From: an uncultured Eubacteriales bacterium
GTDB taxonomy: Bacteria; Bacillota; Clostridia; Oscillospirales; Oscillospiraceae
Assembly (NCBI GenBank): GCA_900540635.1
Contig: UQGU01000032.1
Span: 1 to 26,686 of the forward strand
DNA: 26,686 nt
Direction of reading: 5' to 3'
Part shown: positions 21,908 to 26,686 of the stretch, piece by piece
Numbering within the stretch: the first letter of the stretch is position 1
How the letters are laid out: every line of letters begins with the position of its first letter
Made by a program: the position numbers and the translations under genes
The notes under the pieces: generated by a model
The model's database searches: none
What the model was told of the DNA's origin: nothing
Seen by the model: only the letters and a program-made list of their open reading frames with translations

Positions 21908-22603
21908 TTATAGGAAAAACTTCCGGTCCATGGTCTCCCGGGCCGGGCGGCAGACGGCCAGAAAAATCAGGGCGCCGCCCATGAGCACCAGCACCACCAG
22001 CGGATACCAGGACCATCCGATGAACTTTTCCATCCGGAAGGTCAGCGTCATCAAGTATTCCATCAGAGGCATGAAGGCTCCCAGCAGCACCAGAGCCCCG
22101 CCGTAAATATACATCTCCGCCCCATGGGTGTACCGGGTCAGCACCACCACCGCCGTGACAAGCAGCCCCAAAAAGCCCGTTACCGGGAACGCGAAGCTGA
22201 GAAACCACCCGCCGTGAACGGAAAGATCAATATACAGCACATACAGCCCGGCCGCCAAAAAGGAGCAGGGTACGAAAATCACCGGATTTGGCCGGGCAAA
22301 CCACTGGGGCAGCACTGCCGCCACATAGCACAGCAGAATACCGCCGACTACGTAGCCGGACCAGGTGATCCTTCCGTGGATCCCCAGGTCGCAGATCATG
22401 GTGATGAAAATGGGAATCAAAACCAGGATGGTAATGGCCCCCAGCACCGCCTTGCTGTTGGTCTTCGCCCGGGGGTACCGGTCCGGCGGATAGAGGGCCT
22501 CCCCCTCCTGCCGCACAATATCCGGATGATAGGGCACCGTCCCGCACAGCGGGCACCTCTTTTCACTGTCCGCCAGCTTGACGCCGCAATTGATACAATA
22601 CAT
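21908..22603 (-). CDS. Zinc-ribbon six-TM membrane protein (231 aa)
   Basis: A membrane protein with an N-terminal zinc ribbon (C3-x2-C6 and C17-x2-C20, MYCINCGVKL…KRCPLCGTV), a linker, then about six hydrophobic helices (roughly 52-72, 81-99, 107-126, 133-156, 163-185, 198-218). It resembles DUF6320-type proteins as far as I recall; the molecular function is unknown. The ATG at 22603 starts 10 bases after the stop of the fused hydrolase-acyltransferase gene, and its GAGG overlaps that TGA, so the two are co-translated. This tight pairing suggests a membrane anchor or substrate handler for the acyltransferase (inference). In-frame ATGs further upstream lie inside the preceding gene. Confidence 0.8.
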   Translation of the reverse strand: MYCINCGVKLADSEKRCPLCGTVPYHPDIVRQEGEALYPPDRYPRAKTNSKAVLGAITILVLIPIFITMICDLGIHGRITWSGYVVGGILLCYVAAVLPQWFARPNPVIFVPCSFLAAGLYVLYIDLSVHGGWFLSFAFPVTGFLGLLVTAVVVLTRYTHGAEMYIYGGALVLLGAFMPLMEYLMTLTFRMEKFIGWSWYPLVVLVLMGGALIFLAVCRPARETMDRKFFL

Positions 22604-22613
22604 TTTCCGCACC

Positions 22614-24776
22614 TCACTGTCTGCTGTTGGTCTGGACCTCCAGGCCCAGGCCCATATCCCGCAGAACTCGGAAGAAATGGGCCTCCAGGTCCGGCTCCCG
22701 GATATCGCGGGTGAAATTGATATACAAATGATCTCCAAAGGACAACGCGCTGCAATTCTGGGGGGCCGTTGCCTGGGCACTCAGGATGAAATCGAAACGC
22801 TGCACAAAGGGCAGCATCTCTTCCGGCAGACGAACCTGTCCCAGATTCGAGAAGCACAGGCAGGATTTTTTCTCGCCTACCGCATCGAAAACCGCCTTCA
22901 TCACCGCATTTTTCAGGAACAGAGGCATAATGCGCACCACTGCCATTTTTTCACTGCTCACATTGACCGCAATGCGGCTGCTCATGATCTTCGGATTCAC
23001 ATCCAGCCCCATGCGATGCTTAACCGCCTGGCAAATCTCTGTAAAGCTGTATTCGCCCAGTCTGGGGTCAATCTCCGGGGTGGTATACAGAGCGAAGTTG
23101 CGCAGGGTGCTGCTGGGAAACAGCTTTCTCAGATTCACCGGGATCTGCACCCGGATGGGCTTTCTGGCACGAAGGGAGGGAACCTGCTCCGCCTGCATAT
23201 CCTGCAGGGCCATCATCAGGGCCGCGCACAGGAACGCCGTCAGGCTGACATCGTATGCATGGGCCTTTTCCAGCACCGCCTTTGTCTCCATCCGGAAACA
23301 GGTCAGATTCAAAAAGCCGTCACTTTCCGGTGTTCCCCATGGGTGCCAGGCGTTTGGCTCCCGGCGGCTGGCATTGACGTTTCCCGCGTATTTCAGAAAG
23401 CTGTCCTCCAGCTCCTCCTCCCGGGGCTCCTCCAGCCGTCCAAGGACGCCCTCTGTAGCAGGCACGGCAATACCGTATTTCTGCTGCAAATACTCTGCCG
23501 TCAGGGATTTCAGGAATACCATGCCGCCGTTTCCGTCCGTCACCGCATGGAAAAACTCCACGGCAATGCGCTTTTCATAGGCAATCACCCGGAAGGCACA
23601 GGTTCGAATCTCCCGGCGGCTCATGCGGGTCACAGGATAGCTGTTCTCTTCCCGAACAGCCGGGGCCCGCTCCCGCTGCTGGAAGTAATACCAGAACAGT
23701 CCCCGCCGCAGCCGCACGCACATGGAAGGGAACCGGCGCACCGTCACATCCAGCGCCGATTGCAGCACAGCCACATCTATTTCCTCCGTCAGCGTCACGG
23801 ACAGGCGGAATACGTTGCTCCAACTCTGCCGCAGGGCCGCTGGATAGATTTTCGCCGCGTTGTCCAGCCGCATCCAGCGGAGCTTTCGCTCCCGGGACAG
23901 ATACTTGGAGAGGAAGGCATTCATGGTCACCCAGTCCTCCCGGTCTTCGTTCAGGCCATAGAGAAGATAGGCATGCCACCGGCCGGGATGGACGGAGAGC
24001 TGGCTCACGTTGCCCTGCTTTAGGAGTTTGCTGTGCAGCATCTCGGAATCACTGCGCAGGATTTCATCCCCACCCACAAAGATCAGGGACGGCGGGAACT
24101 TTTTTAGGTCTCCCAGCAGCGGCGACACCAGAGGATTTTCCGTCGCATCCGAATAGCACTGGGCATAGAACCCCAGCTGCTCCCGGGACAGGGAAACATC
24201 GCATTCCTTATTGGTTTCAAAGCTCTCCCCAGAGAAGGTCAAATCCGTCCAGGGGGAAATGGCGACGATGCTGCCGGGCAGGGGCAGCCCCTGCTGCCGC
24301 AGATACAGGCATAGAGCAAAGCACAGCCCGCCGCCGGCACTCTCGCCGCACAGGCTGATTTTCTCTGGCAAATATCCTTTTTTCAGCAAATATTCATAGG
24401 CCTGGGCCGCATCCTCCACCGCCGCCGGGAACGGGAATTCCGGTGCCAGCCGGTAGGCTGCGCAGAAAACCTTTGCCCCGCATTCGTCGGCCAGAGCAGC
24501 GCCAAAGCCCAGGGCGTATTCCAGGCCGCCGCAGGTATAGCCGCCGCCGTGGAGATACAGAATCGTGCCGTCCCGCCGGGGATCATCCGGCAGCACCCAG
24601 GCCCCTTCGAAGTTTTCAAAATCATGGTGCTTCACCCGCACCTGCCCATGGTGGACCGCCCGCATGAGCTCCCCCACGGCATTCTGCCCCTTCCGGCTGG
24701 TCTCCAGCGAGCAGTTTGTAAGCCGCGGCTTCATATGTGCCAACCGCTCCCGCACCATTTTCGCAGATAATTGCAT
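22614..24776 (-). CDS. Fused alpha/beta-hydrolase and condensation/alcohol acyltransferase-like protein (720 aa)
   Basis: A two-domain protein. Residues 1 to about 295 are an HSL-type (Abhydrolase_3) esterase with oxyanion HGGG (76-79), nucleophile S146 in GESAGG, acid D237 in FVGGDEIL and H268 in GRWHAY. Residues about 300-720 are a condensation/WS-DGAT/alcohol acetyltransferase-like domain with the catalytic HxxxDG as H410-AVT-D414-G415, and the late PVNLRKLFPSSTLRNF segment. Both active sites look intact, so the protein could hydrolyse or transfer acyl groups, for example in lipid or glycolipid modification; the substrate is unknown. No signal peptide is visible. The start at 24776 has GAGGAAGGA upstream and a promoter at 24829-24857. 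The next gene, a zinc-ribbon membrane protein, is translationally coupled. Confidence 0.85.
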   Translation of the reverse strand: MQLSAKMVRERLAHMKPRLTNCSLETSRKGQNAVGELMRAVHHGQVRVKHHDFENFEGAWVLPDDPRRDGTILYLHGGGYTCGGLEYALGFGAALADECGAKVFCAAYRLAPEFPFPAAVEDAAQAYEYLLKKGYLPEKISLCGESAGGGLCFALCLYLRQQGLPLPGSIVAISPWTDLTFSGESFETNKECDVSLSREQLGFYAQCYSDATENPLVSPLLGDLKKFPPSLIFVGGDEILRSDSEMLHSKLLKQGNVSQLSVHPGRWHAYLLYGLNEDREDWVTMNAFLSKYLSRERKLRWMRLDNAAKIYPAALRQSWSNVFRLSVTLTEEIDVAVLQSALDVTVRRFPSMCVRLRRGLFWYYFQQRERAPAVREENSYPVTRMSRREIRTCAFRVIAYEKRIAVEFFHAVTDGNGGMVFLKSLTAEYLQQKYGIAVPATEGVLGRLEEPREEELEDSFLKYAGNVNASRREPNAWHPWGTPESDGFLNLTCFRMETKAVLEKAHAYDVSLTAFLCAALMMALQDMQAEQVPSLRARKPIRVQIPVNLRKLFPSSTLRNFALYTTPEIDPRLGEYSFTEICQAVKHRMGLDVNPKIMSSRIAVNVSSEKMAVVRIMPLFLKNAVMKAVFDAVGEKKSCLCFSNLGQVRLPEEMLPFVQRFDFILSAQATAPQNCSALSFGDHLYINFTRDIREPDLEAHFFRVLRDMGLGLEVQTNSRQ

Positions 24777-24828
24777 AGTAGTTCCTTCCTCTGTCAGTGC
24801 AAAGTCCCGATACTTGTTCTTTCGCTAT

Positions 24829-24857
24829 AGCATACCATTTTTGCAGGGATCTTGCAA
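24829..24857 (-). promoter_or_regulatory. Promoter of the hydrolase-acyltransferase operon
   Basis: On the minus strand TTGCAA (24857-24852), 17 bases, TATGCT (24834-24829). Initiation near 24822 gives a leader of about 46 bases to the ATG at 24776. Confidence 0.55.
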
Positions 24858-24906
24858 CGTCCAAAGCGGAATTTTCACAATTTGGAAACAAGCACAGGGC
24901 TAACCT

Positions 24907-25395
24907 CTACTCCAATTCTTTCCGCAGCTTTTGCAGCGCCCGCTTCTCAATGCGGGAAATATAGCTCCGGCTGATGCCCAGCCTTTCCGCCACCTGCCGC
25001 TGCCGCAGTGGCGCCCGGCCTCCCAGGCCATAGCGCAGGATGACCACCGTCCGCTCCTGCTCCGTCAAGCACCGTCCCATAGCCTGCCGCAGCCGAAACA
25101 CCGCCTCCCGATCACTGACCTGCTCCAAAAGATCGCAATCCTCGCAGATCACATCCATCAGCTCCAGGGGCGCCCCATCCGTCCCGGTCTCGATGTAGTC
25201 GGACAAGGACACATCCTGGGCACTTTTGCGTGTAGAACGAAAGTACATCAAAATCTCATTTTCCACACACCGCGCCGCGTAGGTGGCAAGCCTTGCTCCT
25301 TTGGAAGCATCAAAAGTCGTAATTCCTTTGATCAGCCCAATGGTTCCGATAGAAATCAGGTCCTCCTGGTCGGCGGTTTGGGCGTAGTATTTCTT
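24907..25395 (-). pseudogene. sigK: 3' part of an interrupted sigma-K-like sporulation sigma factor (162 codons)
   Basis: The frame reads KKYYAQTADQEDLISIGTIG… through …ARCVENEILMYF (region 2), …DVSLSDYIETG…, to region 4 with RQRQVAERLGISRSYISRIEKRALQKLRKELE. This is the late mother-cell sigma-K pattern. About 70 N-terminal residues (pro-sequence and the start of region 2) are absent. Upstream of KKYY the frame turns into recombinase DNA and reaches a TGA without a start. A GTG at 25266 (VENEILM) could be mis-annotated as a start of a 119-aa protein, but it would lack most of region 2. The gene is therefore split, like sigK interrupted by the skin element, and should become whole by excision during sporulation (inference from known systems). 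Sigma-E is the alternative but fits less well. Confidence 0.85.
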
Positions 25396-26686
25396 AGACT
25401 GGTGATGCCCGCGGTGTGCTTGAGGGGTGTATAGACGGCCTCATAGGTGCTGCCCAGCTTCAGAAAAATGTCGAGATGAATATCATCCTTGGTGCTTTCT
25501 TTCTTAACAACAACCCTATCCAGAATCGTTGCCACCAGCGCTGTATCGATTTCCCCAGTGAAGCGCAACGCCTCGTCCAGCGCCCGCCGGATGGCCGGGA
25601 TGTCCAGTTCTTCGGAGGACCTGCTTTCCTCCTCCTGCCGGATGGCCGTCAGCTTTCCCCGGCACTCCAGAATCTGGGCGTTGAAGGCATCGTTGCGCTC
25701 CTTGAATTCCTCCACCGTCAATGCCCCGGCGATGCTCAAATCCAGCAGTCGATTTTTCTTTCGCTCCAAGTCCTCCATCTCATTTTCCACCTGACAGCGG
25801 AGCTTGCCATAGTCCACTTCTTTGGGAATATTGGTCAGCACCGTCACCAGAGAATCAATGATTTTCTCTTTATCCCGAACCAGCTCTTTGAAGATGTCGC
25901 TGAGAATCAAATCCAGGTCACTGCTGCGAATCTGAGGTGCCGAGCAAGCCCCCCTTCCGTGGCTGCGGTAAACCTTGCACTGCCATACCTCCTGCTGGCC
26001 CTTTCTTGTCTGGATCACCTGACGGTGAAAGGTGGTTCCGTGTTCCTCGCAATAGATTTTTGCGCTGTAGGGATAGCGATTGTGAAAGCTGATTCCGCTG
26101 CTGTGTGACTTCATTTCTTCTCTCCTTCTCTTGTACAGGGCGTTGGCCCGATTCCACAGTTCTTCAGAAACGATAGCCGGTATAGAGGGATCCGGGTACG
26201 TCACCCACTCACTTTCATCCAGTAAGACATTCCGCTTTGTCCGGTAATCCACGCTCTGGCTCTTATTTCCGCAGTACCAGCCCTTATATTTGGGATTTTC
26301 CAGAATATGCCGGATGGTCAGGGTGTTAAAGGCGTTCCCCTCCCGGCTGGTATAGCCCAGTTCCATCAGCCTTTTGGAAATCGTGCGGGTCCCAAGCCGC
26401 TGGTTGCCGTAAAGGTCGAAGATGATACGGATGATCTCCGCTTCCTCCTCATTGACGGTCAGCACGCAATCCTTTTTGTCGTAACCATAGAGCTTGTCGT
26501 TGCCCAGCACATGGCCGTTTTTGATGGCCTGCCGGAAACCGAATTTCAGCCGCTCCGACAGCTTCCGTATCTCATCCTGGGCAACCCCCGCCATAATCAC
26601 CAGCCGGAACTCGCTGTCCGTGTCCAGGGTGTTAATGTTATCGTTCTGAAAAAACACCCCCACATTGTAGTCCAGCAGCTCCTGGG
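25356..26686 (-). CDS. Large serine site-specific recombinase, SpoIVCA-like (partial; 5' end outside the window)
   Basis: A large serine recombinase; the N-terminal resolvase catalytic domain begins beyond the window. Visible are the end of the catalytic domain (VGVFFQNDNINT, MAGVAQDEIRKLSERLKFGFRQAI), the Recombinase domain (GYDKKDCVLTVNEEEAEIIRIIFDLY…LGTRTISKRLMELGYTSREGN, HILENPKYKGWYCGNK), and a zinc-ribbon-like region with C-x2-H (YCEEH), WQC and ACSAP. A coiled-coil (VENEMEDLERKKNRLL) and a basic tail follow. The likely job is excision of the element interrupting sigK. The frame is open at the right edge (…QELLDYN upstream of the ATG at 26663), so that ATG is internal. It ends with TGA at 25356, and its last 13 codons are written in sigK DNA in another frame (40-base overlap). 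Confidence 0.9.
   Translation of the reverse strand, partial: QELLDYNVGVFFQNDNINTLDTDSEFRLVIMAGVAQDEIRKLSERLKFGFRQAIKNGHVLGNDKLYGYDKKDCVLTVNEEEAEIIRIIFDLYGNQRLGTRTISKRLMELGYTSREGNAFNTLTIRHILENPKYKGWYCGNKSQSVDYRTKRNVLLDESEWVTYPDPSIPAIVSEELWNRANALYKRRREEMKSHSSGISFHNRYPYSAKIYCEEHGTTFHRQVIQTRKGQQEVWQCKVYRSHGRGACSAPQIRSSDLDLILSDIFKELVRDKEKIIDSLVTVLTNIPKEVDYGKLRCQVENEMEDLERKKNRLLDLSIAGALTVEEFKERNDAFNAQILECRGKLTAIRQEEESRSSEELDIPAIRRALDEALRFTGEIDTALVATILDRVVVKKESTKDDIHLDIFLKLGSTYEAVYTPLKHTAGITSLRNTTPKPPTRRT

Noticed and set aside
22578..24023. A 481-codon plus-strand frame opposite the hydrolase-acyltransferase
   Set aside because: No domain signature, and composition typical of an antisense frame; the minus-strand protein has two intact active sites.
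25266..25266. GTG at 25266 as the true start of a short 119-aa sigma factor
   Set aside because: Conserved sigma-K sequence continues 43 codons upstream in frame to KKYY, and no ribosome site precedes the GTG; the gene is interrupted rather than short.
1..26686. CRISPR arrays, rRNA or tRNA genes
   Set aside because: No regularly spaced direct repeats, no tRNA cloverleaf or conserved rRNA sequence noticed on either strand.

Overview
The window looks like a chromosomal segment of a GC-rich, spore-forming anaerobic Firmicute, most likely a gut Oscillospiraceae/Clostridia-type bacterium. The signs are a sigma-K-like sporulation sigma factor, strong AGGAGG ribosome sites, sigma-A promoters of the TTGACA-17-TATAAT type, a single-chain Fe-S L-serine dehydratase, an archaeal/eukaryote-type ProRS and a two-FeoA Feo iron operon. 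Naming the family is inference; no rRNA or tRNA gene is present.

Layout. 1-400: a partial palindromic repeat and a decayed four-helix-bundle gene. 397-3592 (minus): LysR regulator, nitroreductase, branched-chain aminotransferase with its own promoter, second nitroreductase. 3779-6225 (plus): LarA-family nickel-dependent hydroxyacid racemase followed by malic enzyme, divergent from the LysR gene; the pair suggests racemisation and decarboxylation of malate. 6326-9984: a lower-GC block with an esterase-YfcC transporter operon (minus) and a divergent FadR-type GntR regulator, each with near-consensus promoters. 10045-11796: peptide deformylase, a VanZ-like membrane protein and a YmdB-type phosphoesterase. 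11923-15229 (minus): feoA-feoA-feoB and a 47-residue Cys-rich membrane protein that is easily missed, behind one promoter with two TTAGC-N4-GCTAA palindromes. 15331-17590 (minus): an ECF sigma factor and a translationally coupled membrane partner, behind a promoter of ECF type. 17601-19130: proS (minus). 19162-20541: L-serine dehydratase (plus). 20550-21490: a low-GC PadR/DUF2812 pair. 21491-21907: terminators and a possible gene remnant. 21908-24857 (minus): a fused alpha/beta-hydrolase + condensation-type acyltransferase, coupled to a zinc-ribbon six-TM protein. 24907-26686 (minus): the 3' two-thirds of a sigK-like gene, broken at codon KKYY by the end of a large serine recombinase gene that runs out of the window.

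The most striking structure is this last one: a skin-like intervening element interrupting sigK, with the recombinase reading frame ending inside the sigK sequence. Other points of interest are the racemase/malic-enzyme pair, the hydrolase-acyltransferase fusion, a 100-residue highly acidic insert in FeoB, and several palindromic operators at predicted promoters. All functional calls come from reading motifs and context; no database search was run.
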